A DNA stretch of 64,000 nucleotides from Carposina sasakii (GCA_014607495.2 CP053159.1:2549501-2613500), one strand, 5' to 3'; positions 1-11,943 are shown, numbered from the stretch's first letter. Made by a program: numbers and translations. The notes: a model not told the origin generated them from the letters alone.

Positions 1-736
1 ACGCTGTCGTTTATTTTCATTTATATTCCACAGACCTCGGAGAAATGCAAATAATCGAGCCCGGAAGTGCTTAAGTCAACTTCGGTGTTTCAAAAAGAAA
101 ACATCATAAATTATTTACATTTTGCTATGTCATTGAATTATTTGCCAGTTACAATAGTTAGTGAAAATTTCAATTAAAATCTGCTAGTTTCTCGACTACT
201 AATTTACTTTATTCTAATGTCATCAGTTATTTTTTTTTTATTTTTTATAAAACATGGCTTGGATGTTGTTTTCATTTTACTTTAATGTTATCACGCTATC
301 GTGGTTTAACCTTAGAGAAACCGTATATCTTCTCTTCGAATATGGAGATCCATTCTAGGAGATAAAGTACACTTTTTGGGAATTTGACAATTCAAGAAGT
401 TCTGAGAAAGAGACATTTCGCGTCAGGTTATCATTTTGAGCTGTTCCTGTTCCTGGGACATTCCACGAAATGAAATCTATATAATTTCCTGAATAAGCTC
501 AAAATAACGTTCTTGTAGCAAGGACAAGTGGCCACTCTACAGGGGTCCACTAGAACGCATGTACGCAGTTTGTCTCGTATTTTCTCTGATCTCGAGGGCC
601 CTACACGCGCGCTACTTGTTAGCGTTGTTGAGGGCCATTGCGCAAAACATATAAAAGTATTGTACTATTTATTAGGTAATGTTCACCTACGAATGGTAAT
701 AATAAGATCATAATTGAACTGCTTGAACTGTATACA
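1..736. other. No gene seen
   Basis: AT-rich sequence without a recognisable gene or repeat. The 61-codon frame at 528-713 has no domain, hydrophobic segment or repeat pattern and is treated as chance. Confidence 0.5.
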
Positions 737-1121
737 CAGGATGATTTTTGGTCGTCAACGTTCCTGAAAACTACGGAATCTCATCATCATCACGATCATT
801 TTTCTCCATGGAAGCATACCTGGGAAGTGTCTGGTTTCCAAAATATTAGGGTCCAAAGTTGAGTAAATAGACTGCGTTTTTCTGCATAAAAGCACATTGA
901 CGCGTGTAGCAAGATTTTTTCACGAGAAATAATTAATATCTGTCTATGAAAAAATCTAGCATAAACACTGGACAAGTGGACACTATAAATTTCGCCCGAT
1001 CAAGTAATTAGATTTTTTATATTGACATCGTTTCCCAGCATTTTTTTTTGGCATAAACTTACTTTATTTGATGTATAGAGTACGTACCCTTCGTTAAGGG
1101 TGGCTACGAAAAAACACTCTG
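737..1121 (+). mobile_element. TA-type MITE, family A, copy 1
   Basis: Non-coding element of about 385 bp. It starts CAGGATGATTTTTGG and ends near CACTCTG. The same body recurs at 14380, 15595, 35697, 44997 and, inverted, at 50293, which defines the ends. Terminal inverted repeats are short and imperfect (CAGGRTG). Four sister copies are flanked on both sides by TA, as for Tc1/mariner-type elements; this copy has TA only on the right. No transposase frame is present, so it would depend on a transposase supplied elsewhere. The superfamily is inferred from the target site only. Confidence 0.75.
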
Positions 1122-2740
1122 TATAATATGCCAACCAGTTTTAGTTTATATTAAAAGTAGCACATAATATTGTGTACTAGTCCATACAAATTATCCGAGG
1201 ATATTTCTTTCTTATTATTCAGCCAGTTATTTCTTTGTAAATTAAAAGTAACCTAGAATGAGAGCCACTATTTTTTGCATGCTAGCTGTTGCCCAGAACT
1301 TTGTCCGTGTGTAATGGAACATATGTCCTTTTGCGTACATAACTTTATGTATTTATGAAATTAAATTTTAGAAAGATTGGCTAAGTAAATAAAGCCTGAA
1401 GCAAAGCAAACAAACAAACCTGCTTTTTCTTTTATATAATATTAGTTGGGATTTTACTACGTTTATTTCGTAGCCTTCAGCATAGCCTATGCTCTAGTTC
1501 ACTCCCTTACAAAATATTAAATGACACCCATCTATCTTCCGCCCTAAGATGCTTTGTGGAAAAATAATGATGTTTTGAATTTATTTCGCCAGTCGATTTT
1601 GACAAGCTCTTCTCCTGAAATAGAAATATTTATGAAGGACGTTAGAGCTTAGCTTTGAAATATTTTGCAGCATTTATTATTATTATTTCATCGAATAAAA
1701 ATAGTGTCTACCCACCAAATATCATAATCTTCAAACAGAATAATAAATACATAAGTAAGTACCTATCTTTATTCATAAGCGTTTATAACTCTGTATTTAC
1801 ATAAAAATAATTAATTTGTCTTTTAATATTTGAAGGTCTGAAAGACTTGACAACGAGCTCACCAACTCATTAGAGTATTAAAAAAAAACAATTTAGCTCC
1901 ACTCAAATAATTTCTCTAGGACACGAAGTCTCTTTCTTTCTATTCGGATCTATATCGGATCTTTTCATACTAATAGTGGGACAGATTAAACATTTTTTCT
2001 GATTTTTTTTTCGATCTGTCACCCTATGGGGACAAAAAGGGTGACAGGTCGGAATATTTCCGCATTTTCTGCATACAGGTCATTAGTAAATAATGAAAAA
2101 TACCCAAATAACAATTCAATATTTACTGTGATTCGTAATAATTATAGACAATTGGTGACCTCCTCCTCACGTCTCATTCAAATCCTACCAATTTTTAAGG
2201 TAAATGTATACTTATCTTCAAAATTTTCGCCTTTAGCACGTGAAAGTAAAAACTTTTCAACCAATTCGACAACTCCAACTTAAGTCGAAAGCATAATCTT
2301 ATAAAATTGTGAAGTTCTTCGACAAACTTTGCACAGGCAGAGGGCAAATAAAATAAAAGTATGATTCCTCGCAGCTGCCGAGGTCACGTGCTTTTACAGA
2401 AACTCGAAAAACTGTGAAAATAACTTCGGCGACCGTATCTACAGTAACTTTGTTTTTTATGTCGGTTATGAAAATAAGCGAAATCAAAAAAGTTCAAGCC
2501 GTTTGCACACCGAAGCCGCTGTGCTATAGGTTTATTTGTTTTTAGTCAACAAGTTGCGCCAACCGCACGAATCGCCGGATTACTAAATTTGAAAATTATT
2601 AATTTACAGATAGATTTCAAAATCTTTACCTGTAGAATAGTGTCATACACAATTATTTCGGTTTGTTTGGGATTTGGTTAGTTAAGTATCCATAATTGAC
2701 GAGCTTTAAACGCTACCCGTGCTGACGCTTCACTATAAAA
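1122..2740. other. No gene seen
   Basis: AT-rich sequence. The small frames at 2026-2283 (plus) and 2299-2487 (minus) show no domain and are treated as chance. Confidence 0.5.
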
Positions 2741-2744
2741 TACC

Positions 2745-2925
2745 AGTTGCGTTTCCTTCCGTGCATGTTGTAAAAGTCGACTTAAGATCTCTCAGACGAT
2801 AAGCTAGCAACTCGTCGCTGATATCTGTCCCTGCTATGCTAAACGTGGCTGTGGGGTCTCCTTTATGATCCTGCAGTTCTGACCACCCCATTTCGAGAAT
2901 ACAGCCGTATCTATATGTCTTTTTT
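2745..2925 (+). repeat. Dispersed repeat, family R
   Basis: Contains the string GATAAGCTAGCAACT followed by CTATGCTAAACGTG and GATCCTGCAGTTC. The same ordered blocks occur at 16755-16930, and parts occur at 11520-11610 and inside the 3-kb TIR element near 50900. It is non-coding. Probably a retroposon tail or fragment of an old transposon; the class is not determined. Confidence 0.6.
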
Positions 2926-2929
2926 TTTA

Positions 2930-3152
2930 CACACTACACAACACATTAACCTAGACCGACATTAAGATCCCTAAGGTCTTGTGTCGTGGGTACTAAGCAA
3001 CGGAATATAAATACAAGATAAGTATAGAAACATCCATGACTCGGAAAATCATCGATATTCATCATATCAATGTTTGCACCTACCGGGATTCGAACCCAGG
3101 ACCTATGGCGTCGCAGGCAGGGTCACTACCTACTAGACCAAACGGCCGTCAA
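2930..3152 (-). mobile_element. tRNA-headed SINE, family E
   Basis: On the minus strand the element begins near 3150 with a Pol III-like head: an A-box-like TTTGGTCTAGTAGGTAG and a B-box-like GGGTTCGAATCCC. The body runs through ATCGATG and CATGGATGTTTCTA to the left. The best copy is on the plus strand at 19374-19655. The left side shows an oligo-T run, which on the minus strand would be an A-rich tail. The head resembles a tRNA but does not fold convincingly as a complete tRNA. Confidence 0.7.
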
Positions 3153-3414
3153 TATGTATGTATATATAAAACACTACCATAAGTAATTTTTTGTTTGAAG
3201 TTACCCTAAATTGCAGTATAAAGTATGCGTCAACCCTGAGTCGTTATACAAAACAAAATTGGAAGGGTTCATCGTACACGTGACTCGTTGTCGAATTTGC
3301 GGTGAGGAAGCCTATCGGGAGTTCAAATTCTTAGTATTTTAACCTCGAAAGTTACACACTGTACAGATTATATTTACCATTAATTTTTCCGTACATCTTG
3401 TACTGTACATCTTG

Positions 3415-3546
3415 AACTTGTACATATCAACTATACCCTCAAAATTGGTCAGAAGTGGCACCATGTGGTTCTATCGGCCGTTAATGCTCTGCCTACCCCA
3501 TCAGGGATAAAGGCGTGATTATATATTATGTATATGTATGTATGTA
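3415..3546 (+). mobile_element. ATGT-tailed retroposon, family D, 5'-truncated
   Basis: Matches a family whose body reads AAAATTGGTCAGAAGTGGCA and CTCTGCCTACC, and whose 3' end is GGCGTGATTATA followed by a TATG/ATGT microsatellite tail. The fullest copies are at 54883-55154 and, inverted, 7919-8155. Copies at 29820 and 54883 have direct target duplications, showing retroposition. No coding capacity; either a SINE or the 3' end of a LINE. Confidence 0.7.
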
Positions 3547-3935
3547 ATTTTACCGATAGATACAACCGCAGTTTCCAACGCAAATTAATTATTAAGAAAT
3601 ATTTGAACCGCAGAGCTGCGGCGGCGCTAGATTCTGAATTCCAAATGCCAGTCAAGCCTCGAGTAATATCAATATTTCGTATAATAGTAGTACATTCAAG
3701 AGCGTTAAATCATACGGAGAGGCTACTGACAGGCGTTCAGTTCGACCAAATATGCATGAAGCGACAAATGAACGTATAAAATTATTAATAAAGAAATGGA
3801 AAAAATTCCTCACCCAGGTGATGATGAACGTAGTTATTCATACCGGTCGCAATACGAGTAAATAATATATAGTTTATTAGTGTGAGGGAGGCCTACGTCC
3901 AACAATGGACTGCAATATATTATAAAATATAATAA
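3547..3935. repeat. Fragments of a SINE tail and an RTE-like LINE tail
   Basis: Positions 3779-3818 are the reverse complement of the 3' part of the SINE at 7257-7375 (AATAAAGAAATGGAAAAAATT). Positions 3880-3925 resemble the plus-strand end of an RTE-like LINE (GGCCTACGTCCA, then GGACTGCAATA). Both are truncated. The frames here are chance. Confidence 0.5.
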
Positions 3936-5741
3936 ATATTATAAAAGAGACCTTATTAGATTATTGGAGGTAGAGTTATTGGAGATTTTTAGGAATTTGT
4001 CAGAGACATTGGTTAAGTACTTGGGTGATTTTTATCCCGGAATAAGTTTGGATACATTGACAAATTTTCGCTAAACGAAGAGAAGACCGGTCGTACATAG
4101 AAAATACCTCTATAGAAGAATTCCAAAGCAAAGCAAGAGCGTACGTAGGTATATCTTATTCTTCTATGCTCTAGTAACTAGAGTCGAGTCTAGCATAAAG
4201 AAACATTTCGCTCGAGAACCTCCCAGAAGACCTTTGGCTTGATGTTTAAAAGTCAGTATTTAAAACGAAGCGAGCTTAACGAGCTCGGTTTGATGTTAGA
4301 ATAATAGTGGTCGAGACGGAAGAAAAACGCAATTTAAACTAGCAACGATTATGGTTCGGACAGTGAAAAACGAGGCGCTTTTTACTTTCATTTCCCGACT
4401 CGAATTATAACGGTCAGGCCATAAACAATGTTTAATACTTACACATTTATTATATTTACAGAGTATTGTAAAGAAATTATATTCTGTTTCTTTTTAAATG
4501 ACCGTTTATTCCTGCCAGGCCGGCCGGAGATAATGAGAGGTTTACCAGTAACACTGTCATCCCAAAAAAAAAAATGACATATCTATATCATCATTATTCT
4601 ACCTTTTTAATAGACGTGATGTTCGTGTGCCTAATCTTAATAAATACATAAATATCTATTACTAAAACTCATGCCTGTATCCCATTTGGTTAGTCAGACA
4701 GAAACTATTGACGTATTTTATTAAATTCTAGTGCTTTCCAATTACATTATTATACCTCCTCTACATTCATATACATTATCAATAGCTCTATACATGCCCA
4801 TCCCCTGACTTAGGGTACGTCCTACATCTTATCTAGCATGAGGTTTGTTACCACATCTTCTAGCTTTACTCGCAATATACATACCACTATATAATATATA
4901 GTGAAGTTTGCATATTACTACGAGTAGTATATGCAAACATCACTAATCTTCAATTTTGACCGCTGAATGATCCTATCATAAATAAGTACAGCAAATAAAT
5001 CTTATATCTTGTATTTTCTCAAACGCCTGGAAGGGTGAAAGCGGTAAGAAAACGCGATGCCTACAAATCACTTTTTTGCTAAGTCCCGAATCAAAGTAGT
5101 CAAGTTACGTGGGGCAGATGCCTTGAGAAGGTGGCATGACATAATCGTTTATTACTTTCTATTGAAAATCGTGCCTTCATTGCGAGGATGACAGAAGGCA
5201 TGTGAGAGACAAATCGTTGGTTCATACTATGTTTTGTTACATAGCGGCAGCATGACGTATACTGATCACATCTCCTCGTTACATCTGCTCCATGATTTTG
5301 TACTCCAATGATTTATCTGCCAACCTTTGCTCCTTTGCATTTGCCTTTCTTTATTCGGGCCCATCTCAAGCCTCGTCCTTTTAGGTTAGGTTAAGGCGCG
5401 TTTATAAGGTATGTTGTGAACCGATTTTTCATACTATTAATGAGAGAGTTTTTCTCCAGTGATTTCGCCCGCGTAAACTATGTTCCCCGTTGATTACTTC
5501 ACTTAAAAACATGATTTTGAAAAACTCAGACACAGCTATCTAATGAATAATGAATTTTATTTAAGAATGTTAATTACAAATTTGAAAAAACAAGAAGGAA
5601 TAAAATTATTTTCTACACCTCTTCACCGTTCAACCCTTATTTTATGCTTTTTTAGCGGAGCTATATCAGCTCATATCTCTTACACGTCACAAAAGAAAGC
5701 TACTATCCAAACGCGTTTCAACTATGAGCGGTTAGGGACCC
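3936..5741. other. No gene seen; one imperfect hairpin at 4901-4945
   Basis: AT-rich sequence. An imperfect inverted repeat with arms of about 21 nt and a loop of a few bases sits at 4901-4945 (GTTTGCATAT against ATATGCAAAC). The frame at 5543-5884 runs into the MITE on its right and has no recognisable domain. Confidence 0.45.
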
Positions 5742-6023
5742 CCCACACTGGCGTCTTTTTCGCGCTGCGTAATTACGGCGTTCGGCAGCTACTCAGCGCC
5801 GACGCTGCGTCAATACCGCGCGGGCGCCCACCCAACGTCGACGTGCATAAGACTGTGGTGGCTTGTGTTCGTGACCATGAGTAGGCAGATCTGATGGTCA
5901 GCAGAGGATGTAGGGCCCGGTGGATGGCGAACCCTCGATGGAAATTTGAAGTTCCGGAAATTTGAATAGTAACGCCTGATACAATTAAATGTTCAAAAGA
6001 CGCACATAGGACGCCAGTGTGGG
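5742..6023. mobile_element. Short TIR element (MITE), family M
   Basis: Perfect 14-bp terminal inverted repeats, CCCACACTGGCGTC at 5742-5755 and its complement at 6010-6023, bound 282 bp of GC-richer non-coding DNA. A block at 5897-5985 (GTCAGC..GGATGTAGGG..CGAACCCTCGA) recurs inverted at 7605-7682 without the ends. A target duplication could not be fixed. No coding capacity. Confidence 0.75.
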
Positions 6024-6780
6024 TCTCTTACGGCTGTGCACGCGTCTACGAGTATACCTATACATATATCAATAATCAGGGAAAGGCTACTAAAAGAAAA
6101 TAAGTAGTTCCACATATTTGTACAGATTTTTGTAAACTGCCCCTTGTTCCGCCGCCCTTACCTATATATCTTTCCCGCTGTCCGCGGCACAAAAATGCGC
6201 TGTTAATCTTTTTACGTTGACTGCATTATTCTAACCCTCCACTATCTGTTGTTAACGGTCTACCTTTTCCTCGATCTTGAGATAATAAAGGGTTAACTTA
6301 AGTGTGAACGTTTTTGTGGTATGATTTGTGTATATTATTTCATTCCACAACTATATCCTACGACGTAGTCTTTTTTCTGATTCGATTCGGCTATTTTACT
6401 CATTTGTGAAAAAAATTGGCATTGGCGTTTTAATTCTTATTCTTTATTGAACATATAAAATTTAGCTAACACAGTATATTGTATCAGAAAGAGTACAAAG
6501 GCGAGCTTATCTCTAAAAGAGATTTCTTCCAGCAAACCATTGGGTTTTTTGTCATTATAAACAATATTTTAACATCCTGTAACTACATCTTTTAGGAGTA
6601 CAAGATGTTACGGAATCCATACAAAATTTGAGACTTGATCGAATTTCTTCTGAAATGTAGACATAAGTAATATATACCAACCAAATATATAGTACCAACA
6701 ATATACATTCATAAAAATAGCAAATTCAAACATAAATTTTTTTAAACAATGTTACAAAATATCCTTCAACATAATCAACA
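6024..6780. other. No gene seen
   Basis: AT-rich sequence without recognisable features. Confidence 0.5.
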
Positions 6781-6816
6781 AAACCTCAAGCACCACATTC
6801 GTTCACTTGTCATTAC

Positions 6817-6910
6817 CCACCACAACCCAAAGCGAGTGAGGTGCGAGAAAAAAAATCAAATTCAAGTGAATTTCCAACAGTTAGATTAGCATAAAGACGC
6901 GCGCCCACTG
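6817..6910 (-). promoter_or_regulatory. Possible non-coding first exon, weak
   Basis: Read on the minus strand, a GC-richer patch (GCGCGCGTCTTTATGC) is followed by TTGTGGTGG and a GTAATG that could be a splice donor at 6816. This resembles an insect 5' leader, but the donor is weak and no coding frame follows. Inference only. Confidence 0.2.
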
Positions 6911-7256
6911 CAATCATCGCGAGCGGCACTGTCACCTGAATACTGATAGCATAGCAAGAGTATTCTAGATACTAATACCAATTACAACCCTATATGGAAA
7001 TACTAATACACTCCAAAAACCAAGATTCAAATATCCAAATATGTATATAAAATACGAACGAAAGGAAAACGAAAAAAATTGTGAAGAGAAAAACTGAACA
7101 GATATTAGGTATACAGACTGGTATTAAATAGAGATTCTGTATTGGTACAGTAAGTACGTAGACAGTAATTTATCATTAAAAATATTATGTAACCATTTAG
7201 TTAACAAACTTTTAAAAGAGATGGTAAAATTCGTACTTCGTACGGTATTTTAGTAA

Positions 7257-7375
7257 TTGACCCGGTAACTCAGTGGTTAAAGCGGCTGGTACGATTTGCA
7301 GTGGTCGCGGGTTCGATTCCCACTTGGGTGAAGAATTTTTTCCATTTCTTTATTAATAATTTTATAACTTTTTAT
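7257..7375 (+). mobile_element. tRNA-headed SINE, family S2
   Basis: The head carries an A-box-like TAACTCAGTGGTTAAAGCGG and a B-box-like GGGTTCGATTCCC, then a body with TTTTTTCCATTTCTTTATT. The 5' and 3' arms pair only partly with wobbles, so this is read as a tRNA-derived SINE head, not a working tRNA gene. Its 3' part recurs inverted at 3779-3818. Confidence 0.6.
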
Positions 7376-7604
7376 TTATAAGCTCTAAATATTTCTTTAT
7401 TGATAACCGCTTAGTTTTCTTTGCTATTCCGTGATCAGATGTTGTAATAACCAATATCTAAGTGAATAAATACATTTCCGTCTGCGCTTATTCGTTACTT
7501 AACAAAAAATCATAACAAATATAATAAACCGGTAACTATATATAAAAAAATCATTAACAATAACTTTACTTTAAAAGAATTGGATATCCTAGAGTATTTT
7601 TAAT

Positions 7605-7682
7605 TTTATCAGGCGTCACTATTCGGAAGTTAAAATTTCCCTCGAGGGTTCGCCACCGGGCCCCTACATCCTCCGCTGACCC
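7605..7682 (-). repeat. Fragment of MITE family M
   Basis: Reverse complement of the internal block of the element at 5742-6023 (CGAGGGTTCGCCACCGGGCCC). The inverted-repeat ends are absent. Confidence 0.6.
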
Positions 7683-7800
7683 AAAGGTATTAACATTTAT
7701 ATTTTTTAATATTTTGATTGAGGGTACATTAAAAATGATTTGCAATACATTGGTTTTAGTTGTTAGTTAGTTGGTTCGGTAGTTAACTAACGTGAAAAAC

Positions 7801-7845
7801 TAATCCTGATGATGCCACGGGTGTTGGCGAAACATATGTCGATTA
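7801..7845 (+). ncRNA. Hammerhead-like ribozyme core
   Basis: Elements in order: 5' strand of stem I TAATC (7801-7805); core CTGATGA (7806-7812); one extra T; stem II GCCA/TGGC (7814-7817 with 7825-7828) around a 7-nt loop; GAAA (7829-7832); very short stem III C-ATAT-G; GTC, with predicted cleavage after C7840; then GATTA (7841-7845) closing stem I. This is the order of a type I hammerhead with a minimal stem III, the kind known from Penelope-like elements and other retroelements. The bulged T next to stem II departs from the consensus and could weaken or abolish activity. No reverse transcriptase is seen nearby. Confidence 0.45.
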
Positions 7846-7918
7846 ACTATTTTAATTGTCCAATCATGCAGACGTTTGAAAATAGTGGTCATTAACAAAT
7901 ATCTGCCCTTTTAATTGT

Positions 7919-8155
7919 ATACATACAAATAATCACTTTATCCCTTACGGGGTAGGCAGAGCACCAAGGGCCGATAGAACCACGTGGTGCCACTTCTGAC
8001 CAATTTTGAGGGTATAGTTGAGATGTACAAGTTCGGTTAGTAGTGACAGGTGGTCAGCCCATCGCCTACAAAACACCAAGACCCTCTTGTCCCTCTACTG
8101 ACTTGTACAGTATGCCCGGGAAGAGAAGCAGCTGTAGTATAATACTTTTTTTTTC
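7919..8155 (-). mobile_element. ATGT-tailed retroposon, family D
   Basis: Minus-strand copy reaching further 5' than most, to CAGCTGCTTCTCTTCCCGGG near 8115-8135, with an oligo-A stretch beyond. Its 3' end (GTGATTATTTGTATGTATAC) lies at the left. Non-coding. Confidence 0.7.
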
Positions 8156-8159
8156 CTAG

Positions 8160-8773
8160 AGCAGCATAGAAGTAGTTTTAATTGTATGCCATATTTTAAC
8201 TCTCCGAGATCACTTCTTTCAAATATTGGTCAAAAAATTTCATTATAATATGGCCCTTTTTAAATCGCTGAAATTGGCTTGAGATTGAAATGAGTCATCG
8301 GAATAGATTTCCAGTTCTATTCTACCCTTACGTTCCACTGACATTTACTTCCACATTTTAGTGGTTTTTCCCGGAAATGGTGAAACGGTAAATAGTGGGG
8401 TGACGAAAATGACATTTATTACATAAGTTTATATGGAAACTTTTGTATTAGATAACCCTTTTGGAATTCAAATAACGCCTTCAGGTTACAATGAAGAGTG
8501 GAATGTTTATAGAAGCACAATTTCTTAAACCTCATGAAAAATATCATAAGGTTGGCCGCAAAAGAAATAATATATTATAGGAGTAAATCTCTAAGGGTCA
8601 CTATGCCAACTTATAAATCTAATTTATCTATTTAGGCGGATGATTACTTTACGTTTTATTACAAATATAAGTTAAGCGATAAACAACTAACTTATTAACT
8701 TAAAGTTAATTAGGTTTAATTATAATAGTATAAGTTTTTAGCGGCGAATCTGGAACCATACAGAATAAAGAAT
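8160..8773. other. No gene seen
   Basis: AT-rich sequence without recognisable features. Confidence 0.5.
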
Positions 8774-9193
8774 CGTCGTCTTCGTCAGCCTATTGCAGTC
8801 CACTGCTGGACGTAGGCCTCCCCCAGGGCACGCCACATGGCTAGATCTCCCGTTTTTGCCATCCAGCCACTACCACCCTCTTTAAGTCATCGGCCCATCT
8901 GGCCGGAGGGCGCCCAACGCTACGCTTGCCGAGGCGCGGTCTCCATTCGAGAACCCGTTTACTCCACCGTCCATCGGTTCTACGACAGATGTGGCCTGCC
9001 CACTGCCACTTTAGTCTGCTACATTTCTATGTCTGTCACTTTGGTCTTCTGCCGAATAATCTCGTTTCGGACTTTGTCCATAAGCGAGATTCCGAGCATT
9101 GGCCTTTCCATAGCTCTGACATGCAATCGGTGAGCCAGCTCCACCGTCAGTTTCCACGTCTCGGCTCCGTAAGTCATTGCTGGTAGAACGCAC
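8774..9193 (-). pseudogene. RTE-like LINE, C-terminal end of the reverse-transcriptase ORF, 5'-truncated
   Basis: On the minus strand the frames give a C-terminal pattern common to RTE-like LINEs: a YGAETW-like block, then KWQWAGH-like and GRPPARW-like blocks, ending with the characteristic GGCCTACGTCCAGCAGTGG and GCAATAGGCTGA tail. A 60-codon piece is open at 9011-9193. The catalytic RT region and the endonuclease are missing, so this is a dead 5'-truncated insertion. The plus-strand frames here are shadows. Confidence 0.75.
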
Positions 9194-9994
9194 AAATATA
9201 ATTATACCTAATAATATAATAATAAGTATACCTATGTTTTATTTAAATGTATAAGATATAGATATATTACTAGCAAGTTTTCTTTTTAAACATCAGCCCA
9301 GAAGTACCGTATTGTATAAACTAAAGTTTCCACTTACTGAGAAACCACGGATGTATCTCCTTCAACTTCAATCTTTAATCTCTTAAATGCAATCAATTAT
9401 TTACCTACCTCAGCGGGAAATCTCAGATATTTCTACCCACAGGGTTTTATCTCAAGTTTCCTACGATTTTCTGCAGAGTTTAGGGTCCCGTTCGTATTAA
9501 GAGAACCGATGCAGTTCAAAAGGTTACCGAAAAACTTACATAAATAACTTTGTGATTGAATGTCGATCATATAGGTTAAGCTACTCTTATCACGGTCGCC
9601 ATATGGATGGGTAGTGTCAATATTCATAATGATAAAGATAATAAAACCATCTCATAGCCCCAATTAGTGGCGACTCAACAACCTAATCCAAGTTTTTTAA
9701 ATCGCGTTACTTCTTTTCCAATAACAGTAACGAACACAAAAAGGAACATTAAAAACGCGCTTGACAATATTTTCGATCAAATAATCCCCGGCTATGCGTT
9801 CACCCCATATCTTTTGTAGTTAGTACAAAAGAACTGGATGCTATAGGGGTCGTATATATGTGAGCCCTGGTAAAAAGGTTGACCAGCCCTTTGTCATGGA
9901 CCCAATATCAAACGGCTGGACCTTGAGCATAGTACGTGGCATCCATCATAAGTATAGGTACAGTTGGGGGAATATTTTTTTTATCTATCTATAC
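9194..9994. other. No gene seen
   Basis: AT-rich sequence; the 64-codon minus frame at 9433-9627 has no recognisable pattern. Confidence 0.5.
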
Positions 9995-10330
9995 CTATAC
10001 ATATAATAAAAATGTAACGGATCGCTGTCTGTACATGGAAGATATATGAGAAAAAATATTATAGGAGACTTTATCAACGCAAAACTACCCAAAACGAAGA
10101 CTTTTGGAATTTTGTTTGTTTGTCGGTTTGTCTGTTTGTCTGTGCGTTTGTGCGCGCTAATCTCAGAAACGGCAGAACCAATTTCGATGCAGTTTTCAGG
10201 AATATATTGTGACAGGTCCCACTTAACATATAGGCTACTTTTTATCCCGGGAAAATGTTTTTATCCCGGATAATTTCGACATTTTGTTTTTTCTGTAGTC
10301 CACGCGGACGGAGTCGCGGGCGTCCACTAG
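9995..10330 (+). mobile_element. Helitron-like non-autonomous element, family H1, copy 1
   Basis: Begins near CTATACATATAATAAAAATG and ends GCGGGCGTCCACTAG followed by T. The 3' end has the CTRR form and a GC-rich short hairpin before it; several copies start with TC, and no terminal inverted repeat or target duplication is seen. These are Helitron features. The interior has a CTGTTTGTC-type repeat and ATCCCGGGAAAATGTTTTTA. Sister copies: 43402, 54522 (plus), 41695, 49325 (minus). No Rep/helicase is encoded. The short frame at 10046-10273 is not a gene. Confidence 0.7.
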
Positions 10331-10596
10331 TTAACTAATATGCCTTTAAAGGTATATCTAAAAATTGCACACAACTATTTAGTTTAATAAGTAGTAGAAA
10401 GTTAGAGTGCGCCAATCCCGATATTAACTTAGTTTCTTACTATGATGACAGACTGGAGTGCTTTTCCATCGACATATACACTCCATTAATAAAATCCTTG
10501 TATAAGTCTCATGTGTAAAGGAAGTTATATAATTAAAAAGCACCGAAGATAGGGTATTAGAATGGATACGTTAAGGAAGATGCTTTAAGCTCTATT
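10331..10596. other. No gene seen
   Basis: Short AT-rich spacer. Confidence 0.5.
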
Positions 10597-10947
10597 GATG
10601 ATGATGATCCTCGACCGTATTTCGGCCAAGGCGACCAATCTCTACGGAGATTGGCCAGGTATGCAGGAGACATTATAGTGCACAAGTGTGAGCGCAAACA
10701 CAGATGCACTCTCTATTCCGTTACTCTCATAGTCCGATGGGACGGAATGCCGACACGACCGGAGAGAGATCAGGCGCAGGACCAACGGTTTTACGTGCTT
10801 TCCGAGGAACGAGCTAAGTGACAATTTTAGAACATTAAAATCTGTACATGAAATAAATTCATTGGTACAGGCCCGTGACTGGGATCGAACTTACGCCTCC
10901 CGCTTGGAAGGTGCACGTCTTAACCACTGGGCTATCACCGCTTCTCT
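10597..10947 (-). mobile_element. tRNA-headed SINE with long body, family S3
   Basis: On the minus strand the head at 10947-10870 has an A-box-like TGATAGCCCAGTGGTTAAG and a B-box-like GTTCGATCCCAG. The body holds TTACGTGCTTTCCGAGG.., GTGCACTATAATGTCTCC and GGCCGAAATACGGTCGAGG, and the tail is a short ATC microsatellite at 10597-10610. A fragment of the same body is at 45796-45880. This design (head, unique body, simple-repeat tail) is that of a SINE. The minus frame at 10642-10824 lies within it. Confidence 0.75.
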
Positions 10948-11724
10948 CTATTAGTAAGCTCTTCTATTAGTATAGGCAACCTAATATATCCCAATTTAGT
11001 TTAACCGCTCTTGTTACATCCTGTACAAGATTAATACTAAGTTACTTGAACTATATTAGACGTCCTATTCTTTATTGTATAGAAACATTTTATATTACAG
11101 AAAAACAGTTTACAATGATAATATACAAAGGCGTGACTTCTTCTAGAAAACCACTTGGTATAGCGAAAGTTGGAACTTTACCCCGCGTCAATGCATCTCC
11201 ATATTTCCCAAATGGTTGTAAAGCCTTTCATTGTCGTGACAAAATATCAATACCAATCAACTATAGACTAGCGTCGACCGTCCCCGTGTTCCACCCTCTA
11301 AAAATGCTTGGTAACGCATTTAAAATTTCCAAAGGTATATTGATTTCTGGCCCCCTCTATCCGAGAGTCTGATGCCAATATGCTTTCGGCTTAGGGCGCT
11401 GTGCCATTAGGAGACCCAGAGGTTGAACAACCAAGAAGCATCACAAAGAGTATTTATAAATAAAAAGATTCCACAATTATGTACTATACTTAATAGCCGG
11501 AACAGGTATAAATAATCAGTAACAAACTTGCTAGCTTATCGCCTGAGTGAATACCCGAGTTCCTAAGTAAGACTTGCCTGTGACTCTCATACGATATGCA
11601 CAGAATAAGATACAGCTAATATATGTAAGTATAGTACTTTAGTGAAGTACAAGGCTTTCACTTGTATAGTCAATATACTACCACCACTAATATTATAAGG
11701 GTGTATGATCCAATATGTATTTAG
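10948..11724. other. No gene seen; small piece of repeat R near 11520-11610
   Basis: The frame at 11046-11372 (108 codons) has no recognisable domain. A weak match to repeat family R (CTAGCTTATCGCCTGAG) lies near 11530. Confidence 0.45.
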
Positions 11725-11800
11725 GGTGTATCATCATCATCATCATCAGCCTATTGCAGTCCACTGCTGGACGTAGGCCTCCCCCGGGGCACGCAACAAG
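11725..11800 (-). repeat. RTE-like LINE 3' end
   Basis: Minus-strand 3' end with GGCCTACGTCCAGCAGTGG, GCAATAGGCTGA and a TGA-repeat tail (11729-11747). Only about 70 bp of the element remain. Confidence 0.7.
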
Positions 11801-11943
11801 ACTGCCATGTGGGTTATTTGCCCATAGTGTGTACCTATATAATACATATTTAGGGTGTACAATACATTTCAAACGTGTGATTTTCAGGAGCTAAAAATGC
11901 ATTTAAATTCTTTGGAATTTTACTCAGTATTTCTTTTCCAATC

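Noticed and set aside
5543..5884. 113-codon plus-strand frame
   Set aside because: No domain or family pattern; the second half is the left end of a MITE.
7257..7330. Possible tRNA gene
   Set aside because: A- and B-box-like blocks are present, but acceptor and anticodon stems pair poorly and a SINE body follows.
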